Positions 44,184 to 54,110 of a DNA stretch of 64,000 nucleotides are shown here, piece by piece. The notes beneath the pieces are model-generated. The model was given only the letters and a program-made list of their open reading frames with translations, did not search any database and was not told where the DNA came from. Every line of letters begins with the position of its first letter. Positions within the stretch are counted from its first letter, which is position 1. Origin of the DNA: Pseudoneobacillus sp042683745. GTDB lineage: Bacteria > Bacillota > Bacilli > Bacillales > Cytobacillaceae. A program made the translations under genes and the position numbers. The stretch lies in contig NZ_JBHUJX010000012.1 in assembly GCF_042683745.1 (NCBI RefSeq), positions 282,036 through 346,035 on the forward strand, given 5' to 3'.

Positions 44184-46595
44184 TTATTTAGTCTTACGCT
44201 CAAAATGATAATGCAATCTATACTCACATATCTCTTTCGTCCAGTTATAAAGAATTTCTTCGTCTTCTGGAAGAACATCAAAATTTAAAGAAAACACATT
44301 ATCCTCAAAAGTTGTTAAGCTATTTACACTTCCATTCCACTTGGACATAGGCATAGTAGCTATTAGTTTACTTATCCGACCCTCATGATAATTCCATAGC
44401 TTAATAGAAGATTTATCTGAGAAATCAATTCGTTTGCGATATTCTGTTTCCATTAAATAATGATGAAAAAATGGAGCTACTTCATTTGAGGTAATCGGTC
44501 TATACCAATTAGATGGACCACGCTCTAGCATCGCTAACAAAACAATCATTTTATAGCTTTTCGTCATGACTGTTTTTTCAACATCTACTAGCCATTTCTC
44601 ATAACGTTCCCAAACTTCCTTCTCTCTCATAGAAAGTTCCTCAGCCCAATCTAAAAAGCCAATATACGAGTTGAATTCTTGTTTATATTGATTGGATTCG
44701 GATGCGCCTTTTAGATGTAGTTCTAAATAGGAAGGCCTTCTCCCTAGTTCATTTTTTAATTCAAAGTAGTCATTCAACAATCTATCTTTTCGTGGATGAT
44801 GTTTACACTTTATTTCATTAAATAGATTTACTACTGCTAAATCTAAATTGATCTCACAAAACTCTGGAACAACCGGATGGGATTGCCTTCCATTACCCTC
44901 AGTTACTTCAGTATTAAATAATCCAATTTTAATGTCAGGATTTCGGTAGTTTCCAATTAAGTCGATAATCACACAAGTTTCTTTACCTGGATGCAGTCGT
45001 AGACCACGACCAATCTGCTGAGTAAAAACGGTCAAAGATTCCGTTGGACGCACGAACAACAATGTATCAACGGAAGGAATATCGACCCCTTCATTAAATA
45101 GATCAACAGTAAAGATTATATCCAGTTCTTGTTTATCTAACTGTTCAATTGCGGTTCTTCTAGAAATATCTACTTGTTGAGAATGAAGGCTAATCGTTTT
45201 ATAACCCTTTTCATTAAAATATTTTGATAGGAAATTTGCCTGTTTAATGGATGAACAGAATCCTAGTGTTCTAGTTTGTTTTTTTTCTTCCCATGCTAGA
45301 AGAATTTTTTCAGCAACATCTTCTCGTAACTGTGCTTGCAGTAATTCCGCTTCATCATAACGATGACCCAGCCAGGTAATTTGACTGTAATCTGTATCAT
45401 CATATACCCCGAAATACTTAAACGGTGATAACCACTTTCGCTTTATTGCATCCAAAAAATCTAGTCTAAATGCAACATTTCCATCACAAAGCGCATATAC
45501 ATCTTTGTTATCATTTCTGTCAGGGGTTGCGGTAATTCCTAATAGAAATTGTGGTTCAAAGTAATCCAATACTTGCTTATAGGAGTGAGCTGCTGCATGG
45601 TGAAATTCATCTATAATGATTAGATCAAAATCATAAGGCTTAAATTTTTCAAGATGAGATCTCATACTTAAAGTAAATATAGAAGCAAAAACTGAGTCCC
45701 TATCGCTCTCTTTAAAACTTCCATTAAAAATCCCTGAGGTACGTGTCGGCATGATTTTATTAAATGAGTCCTTAGCCTGATAGAGAATTTCCTCTCTGTG
45801 AGCAATAAAAAGAACCCTTTAAAACCGCTCAGCAAAGAATCCAGCTAAATAAGTTTTTCCTAGACCTGTTGCCATAACGACAAGTGCCTTTTTATAATCT
45901 TCCTCTAGTGTCTTATCTAACTCTTCTAATGCTTCTAGCTGTGCCCGACGTGGTTTGATTTCTCCATAAGTTGCAGATGGATCATGCACAGTATCTTGAT
46001 ATAAAGGCTTATCTTCGCTAGAAGGTAGCATTAAATCTAATTCATCCTTTGAAGTCCATTCTTCAACAATTGGATTTTTTCTGTGATATAGGCTGTATCT
46101 TTCTCTGTACTCTTTCAATGATTCATCATTCAAAGCAACTGTCTGTTCTGACAAAAATAGGCTAATAAAATGCTCTAAAGCATCAGCAAATACATCCTTT
46201 TCATAGCTAACAGACAAATTCCACTCAACACCTTGGGTGAGGGCTGATTTTGATAGATTTGATGAGCCAATAAAAAGACATTCCTGATCATTTGTTTGAA
46301 AATGATAAGCCTTTGGATGAAAGGATTTCCCATTACTTTTCCATAAGCGGATTTGTATACTTTCATCAATTGAAAGTAATTCTTCTAAGGCATCAGGCTG
46401 GGTAATATATAAATAATCACCCGAACAAATTTTAATATCAGCTCCTCGTTCAGCAGCTCTTTTTAAAGGCTTTTTTAAATATTCAATACCTGATTTCATA
46501 ACAAAGGAGGTTAAAATATAAATCGAAGAAGCAATATCCATCTGTTTAATAAGATGAGTTCCAAGATCCTTTGTTATTAGTTCAACTTTGTTCAT
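44184..46595 (-). pseudogene. PLD-DEAD/DEAH helicase interrupted by one in-frame stop
   Basis: Read as one frame of 803 codons. The N-terminus is a PLDc_2 nuclease-like domain (HPKAYHFQT, GSSNLSKSALTQGVEW). A superfamily 2 helicase follows: motif I MATGLGKTYLA, motif II DEFHHAAAH, motif VI TQQIGRGLRLHPG. The C-terminal ~260 residues are unassigned. TAA at 45819-45821 replaces an expected sense codon in AERF-stop-RVLFIAHREEI; the frame is intact on both sides, so one A-to-T change (AAA to TAA) is the simplest cause. The N-terminal half ends inside the helicase core, so function is probably lost. Its start overlaps the MazG-type gene by 14 bases. Confidence 0.85.
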
Positions 46596-46914
46596 CTTCT
46601 ACCTCGATAAGAAAAATCTTTTCTTTAAAACCACCTCTTTTTTCCTCCTTAACCTTGCGCACTTCTTCTACCTTTTCAATTGAAGATCCGTGCACTTCTG
46701 CAAGAGCATGGATAATTTCAAGTAAATCAGCTAGTTCTTCAATTGCATCTTCATTATTTTCCGTTTTCACATACTCCTCAAGCTCTTCAAAACTTTTCTT
46801 TTTTAGTTCAGTTATGTATTCTTTATCATTTAATATTCTCGTAGAAAATCTTTTACCAGTTGATTCAATTACATCAGGTATACGATCTCGTACTAGTTTG
46901 TTGTAAATAGGCAT
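46582..46914 (-). CDS. MazG-like nucleoside triphosphate pyrophosphohydrolase
   Basis: A 110-residue all-alpha NTP pyrophosphatase: YNKLVRDRIPDVIES at the start (the phosphoribosyl-ATP pyrophosphohydrolase-like signature) and the metal-binding EELADLLEIIHALAE helix. It hydrolyses an (d)NTP to NMP and pyrophosphate. The overlap with the helicase gene shows an operon, so nucleotide depletion or sensing alongside DNA attack is plausible. ATG 46914 is better spaced from GAGAGG than 46920. Confidence 0.85.
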   Translation of the reverse strand: MPIYNKLVRDRIPDVIESTGKRFSTRILNDKEYITELKKKSFEELEEYVKTENNEDAIEELADLLEIIHALAEVHGSSIEKVEEVRKVKEEKRGGFKEKIFLIEVEDEQS

Positions 46915-47273
46915 AGTCATATTCCTCTCTAATCGCCAAATTTCATGTTTTTACCTTTTAATTATACAATAATATCCAATCCATCTTTTGATTATTTTGC
47001 ATAAAAAAGAGACTAACACTTTAACTAAAGTGTTAGACCAATATAAAAATATGTTTCCAGAAAGTACTTCCCATGATATTCGCTAATATTTATCCAACAG
47101 TTTATTAACCTCACCGTTTATAAGTATAAATAAGAAACATAGGTTTTGGAGTTCTGACAAAATACAGATCGAAATATATTGTGAGCAAAACTAATTAAAA
47201 TAGTACAAAAATAGGTGCCAAACTCCCAGTAGGTTAAATCGCTAGGAGTTTGGCACCAAGGCCTTATCAATGA
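46915..47273. other. Spacer with two strong hairpins
   Basis: CTAACACTTTA / TAAAGTGTTAG-type stem at 47009-47034, and GGTGCCAAACTCC / GGAGTTTGGCACC (13 bp, perfect) at 47214-47257. The second is the terminator of the pyrophosphohydrolase operon and resembles GGTGCCA-type repeats seen in other Bacillus spacers. Confidence 0.6.
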
Positions 47274-47612
47274 CTAAAACTCTGTATACTTAGCATTACT
47301 TCCATATGCATTTTCAACTGGATATTTCTTAATGTTTTTCCTTATCTTTTGTTCTACTGCTTTTCCAATATCGATACCAGTTTCATTTGCGAATAGTAAA
47401 GTATATATTAATATATCTGCTAATTCATCCTGTATATTATCTAAATTTTTCTCAATAGCTTCCTCACTTGATTTCCATTGAAAGTTCTCAAGTAATTCAC
47501 TTGCTTCTAAGCTAAGAGATAACGCTAGATCCTTTGGATTATGGAATTTTTTCCAATCCCGTTCATCTCTAAATATAAGTATTTGGTCTGTTAATTGTTT
47601 AAATTCATTCAT
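47274..47612 (-). CDS. MazG-like nucleotide pyrophosphohydrolase
   Basis: A 112-residue protein of the dCTP pyrophosphatase/RS21-C6-like group: LTDQILIFRDERDWKKFHNP, the LEASELLENFQW metal helix and IQDELADILIYTLLFA. It removes pyrophosphate from dNTPs. It differs from the enzyme at 46582, so two subtypes lie within 1 kb. ATG 47612 overlaps the end of a decayed DUF2075 gene by eight bases; this pair is seen together in other Bacillaceae, to my knowledge, often in defence-like settings. Confidence 0.88.
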   Translation of the reverse strand: MNEFKQLTDQILIFRDERDWKKFHNPKDLALSLSLEASELLENFQWKSSEEAIEKNLDNIQDELADILIYTLLFANETGIDIGKAVEQKIRKNIKKYPVENAYGSNAKYTEF

Positions 47613-47841
47613 TACTTTCACCTAAATTATTTTGGTATTTAATAAGTCTATTTCTTAATTGTTCGTCACTGGCATATATATACAATCCTTTAATACCGCG
47701 CTTCATTAGAATATTAACCGAATTTAATATTATTCTTTCTTTCGCAGCCTCAACATTATTAATTCCTTCTGTGCCGGAATATGCTCCAACATCTTTATAG
47801 GCTTCAGTTTTATCACCATAATCTATCAGATTGAGCAAGGA
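47605..47841 (-). pseudogene. C-terminal remnant of a DUF2075-type helicase
   Basis: About 78 codons: ERIILNSVNILMKRGIKGLY followed by IYASDEQLRNRL, the usual end of DUF2075/UvrD-like helicase proteins (RVLLTRGxKGxYIYxxDxxLR). The ATPase core upstream is missing, and 47842-48300 shows no trace of it. The 3' overlap with the pyrophosphohydrolase shows that the pair was one operon before the deletion. Confidence 0.65.
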
Positions 47842-48855
47842 GCAAACATAAATATTAAGTTACTTTCTTACACAAATTTGTTAGTTGGTACATCTGTGAT
47901 AACCGTTACTCACTGTTTAAAAATACAAAAAAAAGCAGCAATACAGAAGTATTGCCACATATATTCTTAATTATTTTTGCATTATTGTTCTTTAACACTA
48001 TTTCTTCATTTGTAAAAACTGAGTTTCCTGCTTGTTCTACTTCTTTATAAAACTGTATTTATTCGGTTCTCTTTCCTGTTTTTCTCTGCTCTTACTAAGA
48101 AATCCTTATCTATTTTAATATTAATTTACAGTCCTTGCAGCCCTTCCTACTGGTGCTCAATGTAGCACTTCTGCTCTTTTACACAAACTTCAAACACTAT
48201 ACTATCTTCTGTTTGGTTGAGTTAGTAGACTAATATCTCAATTGTTTAATATTTTGCTGTAAACCTGATATTTTCCTTTACCGAGTTATAGTAATAATTA
48301 ATATGTTTCTGTTGAATTTAAGGTATTATTAAAGAAATATTCACTAAAATTTTACCTAATACTTACAAGTAATTACTTATTAATCTCATTGTTAAACGCT
48401 CTTTTGTGTTCATCACCATTCATTATTGCTAGAAAGATGGTGATAAAAATTTGTGCAGGGTCTTTACTCATACTTGTAACCCTATTAATATCAACTTTTC
48501 CTTCACTTTTTGTTAATCGTGATTACAGCCATAGAAATGTACCGCTTCTGTCACGATAATTATCACCTGTTGCCAACGCGTTTATCAATGGAGCAAAAAT
48601 CAAGAAAATGCATTTCCAACATAAAGGATTTTGAAAGATAAAAAGCCTAATCCCTCCTTATTTTTAACGAGGAATTAGGCTTATGATCTTCAACAATAGC
48701 GCCAGATTGCTTAATAACCTAAGAAATTATCGTTCGGTATTATTCTTTATACTTACATTATACCATTATTTTCAATTCTTTTATAGGCTACTCTTTCTAA
48801 AATTAACACACTATACTGTTATATATAAACCTAATAATATGAGAGGTGTATCAGT
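47842..48855. other. Kilobase spacer with small remnants
   Basis: No intact gene. At 48373-48515 on the minus strand a short frame (DINRVTSMSKDPAQIFIT, ending FNNEINK) looks like the end of a lost protein of unknown family. A family B repeat lies at 48641-48720. Confidence 0.45.
48641..48720. repeat. Dispersed 74-bp repeat (family B), copy 2
   Basis: AAAGCCTAATCCCTCCTTAT, hairpin with ACGAGGAATTAGGCTT, then ATGATCTTCAACAATAGCG. The first 60 bases match 57187-57246 almost exactly. Confidence 0.8.
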
Positions 48856-49272
48856 ATGAATGACAAAAAAGATGTATTAGATAATGGTCCCTTTTTTCAT
48901 GGAACTAAAGCTGAACTAAAAATTGGGGATTTATTAGAACCACAATACTTATCAAATTACCAAGAAAAAAAATCTAACTATATATATTTTACTGCAACAT
49001 TGAATGCTGCTAAATGGGGTGCTGAATTAGCAAGATCTAAATCAAAAGAAAGAATTTATATTGTAGAACCATTAGGTGATTTTGAAAATGATCCGAACTT
49101 AACTGACAAAAGATTTCCAGGAAACCCAACACGTTCTTATAGGTCCAAATCTCCTTTGAAAATAGTAGCTGAATTAGGTTCGTGGGAAAGACATTCCGAC
49201 GAAGAAATAAATCATATGCTTGCATCTTTAAAAAAGTTAACTGAAGAAGGAAAAAATGTAATATACGATTAA
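48856..49272 (+). CDS. arr: NAD(+)-rifampin ADP-ribosyltransferase (Arr family)
   Basis: A 138-residue protein with the Arr landmarks: GPFFHGTKAELKIGDLL near the N-terminus, YIYFTATLNAAKWGAELA, and GNPTRSYRSKSPLKIV with IVAELGSWE. Arr enzymes inactivate rifamycins by ADP-ribosylating the C23 hydroxyl; chromosomal homologues are common in environmental Bacillaceae. GAGAGGTG precedes the ATG. No mobile element is directly adjacent, but the downstream region is rich in recombinase and IS relics. Resistance is inferred from family. Confidence 0.93.
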   Translation: MNDKKDVLDNGPFFHGTKAELKIGDLLEPQYLSNYQEKKSNYIYFTATLNAAKWGAELARSKSKERIYIVEPLGDFENDPNLTDKRFPGNPTRSYRSKSPLKIVAELGSWERHSDEEINHMLASLKKLTEEGKNVIYD

Positions 49273-49454
49273 TCCTCAAAATATAGATAAATAAATTCGA
49301 ACTCCCTAGCCCCTCAATTCTTGAGGGGCTCCTTTTCAATAAACTGGCCCGATTGTTGAAAACCTACTACTGACAAAATCACTTTACTTTAGAGTACAAT
49401 CTTTCAATAAATGAAATGCATTTGTTGCGCAGTATGAGTCAAATAGACAGCAAC

Positions 49455-50308
49455 CTATTGAATCAGATACTTTTTATGTTGCTCTCGCTTTCGCTCATGA
49501 GTAATCTTGGCATACCTAAGAGTCTTATCTGGAGCACTATGTCCTAAGAGCTCTTGAATCGCCACCAATTCAGCACCATTATTTAATGTTAAAGTAGCAA
49601 AAGTGTTTCTTAATACATGTGGAATTACTTTTTCTTGTATACCTGCTTTTTGGGCGATTATACCTATTTCTCTTTGTATTGCCCGTTTGGATAACCTTCT
49701 ATAAGGTTTTCTCTCTGTAACCATCAAGGCTACCCAATTGTCATTTCTTCTTTTTATATATTTACCTAAATGTTACATTGCTCTAATTGAAAAATAGACT
49801 TACCTTTGTTTATCACCTTTACCAATCACTAATGTGCTCATATTCTGTTGATTGATATAAGTTTATTTTATCCATGAACTTCAGATGACCGACTGCCCGT
49901 TGCATACAATACTTCTAAAAAAGCACGTTGTCTAACTGTATCACAGGATTCTCTTAACATTTCTAGTTCTTCGATTGATAATGACTTTGGAAGACGGTTT
50001 TCATCTTTTGGATCTTTTTGTTTGGTATTCGGATCACGTTTAATATATTCTTCTGAAACTGACCAACTAAAAAAACTCTTTAAGATAGATAGTTTCTTCC
50101 TAATTGTGCTCATTTTTAAATTCCCATCTTGACTTAAGTACATTCGAACATCTGCTGTAGCTTTGTCCTCAGCCTTCTTTTTTACAATATCAGCAAACAT
50201 GCTTAATTCCATTAGATAGTTGTCTAGAGTAATAGAACTTTCCCCATTTACTTTTACAGTAAAGTTTATGTGTTTTTGGGTAAAAGTTCTTGGGTTTATG
50301 TCTAGAAT
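49455..50308 (-). pseudogene. Tyrosine recombinase (integrase) remnant
   Basis: Two parts survive. 49868-50308: the core-binding N-terminal domain (MSTIRKKLSILKSFFSW) and the first catalytic Arg (YATGSRSSEV). 49455-49727: the C-terminal catalytic half with HVLRNTFAT, ELLGHSAPDKTLRYAKI (HxxR, H/G-H, Tyr). The ~140 bases between them are garbled, and the missing part includes the catalytic Lys region. No att site could be identified. Confidence 0.78.
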
Positions 50309-50571
50309 TTAGGAATTTAAATAACATACACTGAATTTATTATCATAAAGTATCAATGCACATAATATTTGGGTTGTCTCTCTATTAGAATATTTCACAA
50401 TTATTGAAAATCCCCTAAATCAGGCTAAATCTATAGATTATTTAACCTAGCTATTGCATACAGTAGGGTGTAGCCGTATTCCCCATAACCATATGAATAT
50501 AGGGGAGTAATTTAAAACAAAGGCTTTGTTAAATAGCATTGTTGTTTTTCAGGCAATAAATATGGGAACGT

Positions 50572-50600
50572 CTGATTTGGACGTTCCCGTTCTTATTCCG
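50572..50600 (-). terminator. Terminator-like hairpin downstream of the VOC relic
   Basis: GGGAACGTC pairs with GACGTTCCC around TGATTTG. Confidence 0.6.
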
Positions 50601-50648
50601 TTAAAGCACATGTTAATGAAATAAGGTAATTTATTTATTATTATCTTA

Positions 50649-51015
50649 TCAGTGTACTTGAAGTTTATTACCATTTGGGTCATAAAAGTGGAAAAAGGCA
50701 TGACAATTATCTTCTTTTATATCTTCGACCTTAACTTGATTGTCAATTAAGTGTTGATGAAATTTAGATAATTCTGGACTTGTAAAGCCAATGCTAAATT
50801 CTTGTTCATTATCAATTTTAAAATGGTCAAATGTTTCATCTTCGGTAGGAACTAAGATAAGTAAGAAAGGTCCTTCATTTACTTAAAATGGCAAGTTCCT
50901 CAGTATTGTTTAGTAACTGGAGCCCTAATACATCTCTATACCATTGTGCTGACAGTTCTAAATCTTCTACAGGAATTCTAATGTAATGTACTTGTTCAAT
51001 AAATGAATTACTCAT
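50649..51015 (-). pseudogene. VOC-family (glyoxalase-like) protein, frameshifted
   Basis: ATG 51015 after GGGGAG opens MSNSFIEQVHYIRIPVEDLE and WYRDVLGLQLL, then one base is gained or lost at about 50880 and the frame stops. The other frame continues with EGPFLLILVPTEDETFDHF and ends FFHFYDPNGNKLQVH. Both vicinal-oxygen-chelate half modules are otherwise complete (~120 residues), so the lesion is a single indel. Confidence 0.8.
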
Positions 51016-51528
51016 AGCCTTCTCCCCTTTATTTAATCTGGTATATCAAATAGTTTCCTTTCTATATACCTTTTTCCTTCCGATTATTGAATTAACCTCC
51101 CTCTATAAAGAAACAGTTATCTTCAAATTTCTCTTGTTTTCTCACGTTTTCGATAGATACATTTTTATTGTTAACAGTGAAGTCTGTTTATAAATGTAAT
51201 TGAGGGGAAATTTGGTACCTCTGAGCAAAAAACGACCATACTACCTAAACACCTTTATCCAAAAAGTGATTATTTAGTTAAATTATGATCGCACTGATAG
51301 ATGTCCACTTATCTCATGGAGGTGTACAGTTTAACTCACCCATGTCTCACATAGTCAATGCTCCAAAATTCCTTCGTCCAATCTTTCCATGAGGTGGATG
51401 TCAGTAATGCTGCCCGACAGGATCGATGCCTGTATTTTAGTTGTGTGACTGACTAATCCGTGCCTCATATGTCAAATAAAAATCAAAACTGTGCCTGAAA
51501 ACATATAAAACAATAAGAGTAAAAGAGA
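51016..51528. other. Spacer without recognisable gene
   Basis: AT-rich; only one family A-like head (GAATTAACCTCCCTCTAT, near 51090) noticed. Confidence 0.35.
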
Positions 51529-51652
51529 TTAAGCCGCGTTCTTCAAAGTAGCCATGTGTGGTATATCCTTCAACATTTGATCTTCATAAAACTTACATTG
51601 TTTCTTACCAATGGTCAATAAAATTCGTATCAATTTATTACATATGGAAATT
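51529..51652 (-). pseudogene. C-terminal tail of a second IS110-like transposase
   Basis: The frame CNKLIRILLTIGKKQCKFY ending DIPHMATLKNAA resembles the extreme C-terminus of IS110-family transposases. It abuts an IS1595 relic at about 51650, implying one element inserted in or recombined with the other. Confidence 0.45.
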
Positions 51653-52042
51653 AGTATGAGCACCAATGAGTTTAGCTGATTTTCGAAGGGAATACCCCTC
51701 AATCATACATTCGATAAACTGAAGCCATTTACTCGGCATATGTGTTCTGTGAAGAGGATGTTCGTCATATCTGTGAATGTTTTACAGCACTTTTTGTAGC
51801 GGTATCTTTGGAGTTCAATGGTATTGATTGTAGTTTTAACTTGGTATTTACCGAAACAAGTGACGTAGTGGATTGACAATGAGTGCAGTTGTAGCCGTCT
51901 TTGTGTTCTCTTCTGATACATCTTTGAATACAGACTCTGTTTCTGCTGCATTCCCTAATGAGTTTGTAAAGAACTCATTCGATCGCTGCTTGTCTCTTCT
52001 GCTAAGATTTCTGATTTGGTTAATTATGTCCCCTAAAACCAT
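51653..52042 (-). mobile_element. IS1595-family transposase relic
   Basis: Pieces in different frames give IINQIRNLSRRDKQRSNEFF, NAAETESVFKDVSEEN, RYRYKKCCKTFTDMTNILF and THMPSKWLQFIECMIEGYSL with LRKSAKLIGA. This is the N-terminal half (zinc-ribbon and recognition part) of an ISXO2/IS1595 transposase; the DDE catalytic half is missing. At least two frameshifts. Confidence 0.75.
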
Positions 52043-52142
52043 AAAAACTCACTCGCTATCGGTAATTTAAGTCCATCCGTTACGGAACAACCGTTCGATA
52101 AAATCAAATAACAAAATTATTCTTTAACAAAGCCAAAACAAA

Positions 52143-52165
52143 AAGAGCCCCTAAAAAGGGCTTTC
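52143..52165 (-). terminator. Terminator downstream of the YjcZ-like relic
   Basis: AGAGCCC / GGGCTTT-type stem around CTAAAAA; on the minus strand followed by TTTTTG. Confidence 0.6.
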
Positions 52166-52178
52166 TAATTACTCTAGT

Positions 52179-52308
52179 TTAATAAAAGACTGTTGCTCCA
52201 ACGATGATTAACAAGATAAATAATACTACGATTAACGAATTGGCTACATACAAAAAAGCAACTGCCAAAACCGAAACAGCCGCAACCACTATAACAGTAT
52301 CCAAACAA
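52179..52308 (-). pseudogene. YjcZ-family sporulation-type small protein, frameshifted
   Basis: TTG 52308 after AAGGAGAC opens a Gly/Cys/Tyr-rich start (FGYCYSGCGCFGFGSCFF); a one-base indel near a T6 run shifts the frame, after which SLIVVLFILLIIVGATVFY ends the gene. This C-terminal helix is the hallmark of YjcZ-type tiny membrane proteins of sporulating Bacilli. Confidence 0.65.
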
Positions 52309-52609
52309 TGTATAGGTCTCCTTTTTACTTATTCCTTACGAAATATGTGGAAGAATAAATAAGGGAAAGGGCTCTTTCACTAAATATTATTTATACACTC
52401 CCATAAATTAAATAAACTCTCATTTAGCATAACAAGTAAAAAATACCGCTGCAGCAATCCATCCCTGAACGATCCTTAAACAATTCCATTTACTTCTACA
52501 ATGATATTTGAATTTAGGTGGGCCACTAGGCATACATCCAATCCAAGTTTTGACCCAGAGCATAAACTTGGTTATAAGTCTAATTTCAAAAAGGAGTGAA
52601 CCTCGGATT

Positions 52610-52849
52610 ATGATAAATACACGACAAATGCCATCTGTTCTGAATACCTGGGGCCTTCAAAATTGTATTTTTCGTTTCACATATTTGTGGCTTAGAAACG
52701 GCGATAATTTCTGGTTTTATTTGACGACTGTCGGGCATCAAAGAGCTTATGGCTATAGGTTTTTCGGCGGAAGATGGAATCAATATTCGGTTGCTTTAAG
52801 AGATATTGTTAACTTCCATTGTTCTCCTCCAACTCCAACTCTATATTAA
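52610..52849 (+). CDS. Small protein of unknown function
   Basis: 79 residues from ATG 52610 (AAGGAGTG upstream). The core FRFTYLWLRNGDNFWFYLTT with VGHQRAYGYRFFGGRWNQYS resembles a recurrent Bacillus domain (Y-WLRNG-xFWxxxxxVGxxSxxGxRWxG). It is rich in aromatic residues and has no signal peptide. Function unknown; the family often occurs in spore or surface-related proteins, but that is only an impression. Confidence 0.55.
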   Translation: MINTRQMPSVLNTWGLQNCIFRFTYLWLRNGDNFWFYLTTVGHQRAYGYRFFGGRWNQYSVALRDIVNFHCSPPTPTLY

Positions 52850-52922
52850 ACACTGTGTCTGATCTTCTTAATCGTATCGTCCAGTTTATATTTAGAAGGT
52901 TCTGGGCTTTAACATTAACGAT

Positions 52923-53156
52923 TTGAGCTTTATTTTAGGACATTTTTTGTTGGGACCATCTGGATTTTCGTTTTACATTTGGATTGTTTTGGTTAACTTT
53001 AAGCCAAAACAAATCTTTTTCACTGCCATTTGCTATGCCCTTGTAATTTATGGCTTCCAATTATTCATAATTCATAAAAAATCCAGTAAGTTAAACTGGA
53101 TTTTTTTCGTTCGTATTTTGGGTCAAATAAAACATTTAATAACAACTTCTTCTTAA
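52923..53156 (+). CDS. Doubtful short membrane frame
   Basis: Two hydrophobic segments (FLLGPSGFSFYIWIVLVNF; IFFTAICYALVIYGFQLFII) then a frame running through a terminator hairpin (AAAAATCCAGT / ACTGGATTTTT, 53079-53108). The first ~50 codons may be the relic of a small membrane protein that ended at the hairpin. No ribosome binding site. Confidence 0.25.
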   Translation: MSFILGHFLLGPSGFSFYIWIVLVNFKPKQIFFTAICYALVIYGFQLFIIHKKSSKLNWIFFVRILGQIKHLITTSS

Positions 53157-53242
53157 GTAAACTCATCGTAAGTACAACAAGAAAAAAGACCGGGCTATTG
53201 GTAGCTTCGGAATAAAATCATCTTTTATCTTACATTCAAACA

Positions 53243-53320
53243 TTAACTGTTCTCCTTCTTGAAGGCTACGAGAAACATTCCAAAACTAAGTAGCACATCT
53301 AATGCATCATATGTCACCAT
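53243..53320 (-). CDS. Possible second holin-like toxin peptide (25 aa)
   Basis: MVTYDALDVLLSFGMFLVAF followed by KKENS resembles the single-helix holin-like toxins (TYEAL-x-LMISFGMFLVAL). No convincing ribosome binding site or antisense terminator was found, so it may be a relic. Confidence 0.35.
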   Translation of the reverse strand: MVTYDALDVLLSFGMFLVAFKKENS

Positions 53321-53429
53321 GAAATTCAAAATGCCTTTAGTGGTATGAATAAAAACTTGCATATTTTTGGCTTGTTTTAATCTTTCAACATGAAACAATC
53401 TCTCGTCATTGGTTACAGAAGGATCTATT

Positions 53430-53815
53430 TTACTTTAATTTACTCTCAAAACTAATTTGATAAATGTCTATGTACTTTACTAAGTATAATTTATTCCCTT
53501 TCCCCACTGCATTGTCATAGTTTAGAGATTTACCCTCTTGATTTGTAGTATGAAATTTCTCTATGCTCTTTTCCAATAAAGAATACAAATAAGCCTCTGG
53601 TTTTCGATTATAAAAATGAATAAATATAACAAAATTGTTCATTATGGCAAATGCATGGCTTCCTTCAACTGGGAGATCACGATATTCTCATACCCCATGG
53701 TCCCAAATTGCGTTAATTTCATAAATTAAATGTCCATGTTCGTCTGTTTAAAAAGACTTGTCTTCAACTTTCACTCCTATTTCCTTTTTCACTATTGTTC
53801 CAAATATATCCTCCT
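53430..53815 (-). pseudogene. Decayed gene of unknown family
   Basis: One frame carries EDKSF-stop-TDEHGHLIYEINAIWDHGV-stop-EYRDLPVEGSHAFAIMNNF and continues to KGNKLYLVKYIDIYQISFES. Two in-frame stops (TAA and TGA) break an otherwise readable ~125-codon protein of unknown family. Confidence 0.55.
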
Positions 53816-53884
53816 TAATTCTTGAGGAGATTTAGCAATTTCCAAGTTAACTTCAGAACCCAAATTTGTAATTTATGGAGTCGT

Positions 53885-54110
53885 TTAGTATTTCACTATT
53901 CTTGGTGGAATTTCTGAGTCATTTTCAATCTCAGTAGATGTTCCATCGTCGCTATTATATAACCAAATATTAGTTCCTAAAACGGCAATAATTATTGTTA
54001 AATTTTAACTCAGATGGTTCTTTAATTATAGATTCTATATCCACAGCAACTTCGACATCAACAACAACCTTTTTCTTGTTGACCACAGTAACTCTGGATA
54101 ATGGCCAATA
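53885..54110 (-). pseudogene. Decayed membrane-protein fragment
   Basis: Frames give VVDVEVAVDIESIIKEPSEL and, after a shift, IIIAVLGTNIWLYNSDDG with a terminal PPRIVKY. Looks like a small anchored protein; family unknown. Confidence 0.4.

Noticed and set aside
46571..46906. Plus-strand frame of 111 codons, Ser/Phe rich
   Set aside because: Exact antisense shadow of the MazG-type gene at 46582-46914.
47214..47257. Possible CRISPR-like or tandem repeat unit
   Set aside because: A single inverted repeat without spacing or further copies in the window; fits a terminator.
50500..50570. GGCTTTGTTAAATAG, recalling the IS6/IS26 end GGCTTTGTT
   Set aside because: Only about nine bases match and no second end or transposase remains nearby.
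51873..52070. Plus-strand frame of 65 codons
   Set aside because: Shadow of the IS1595 transposase relic on the minus strand.
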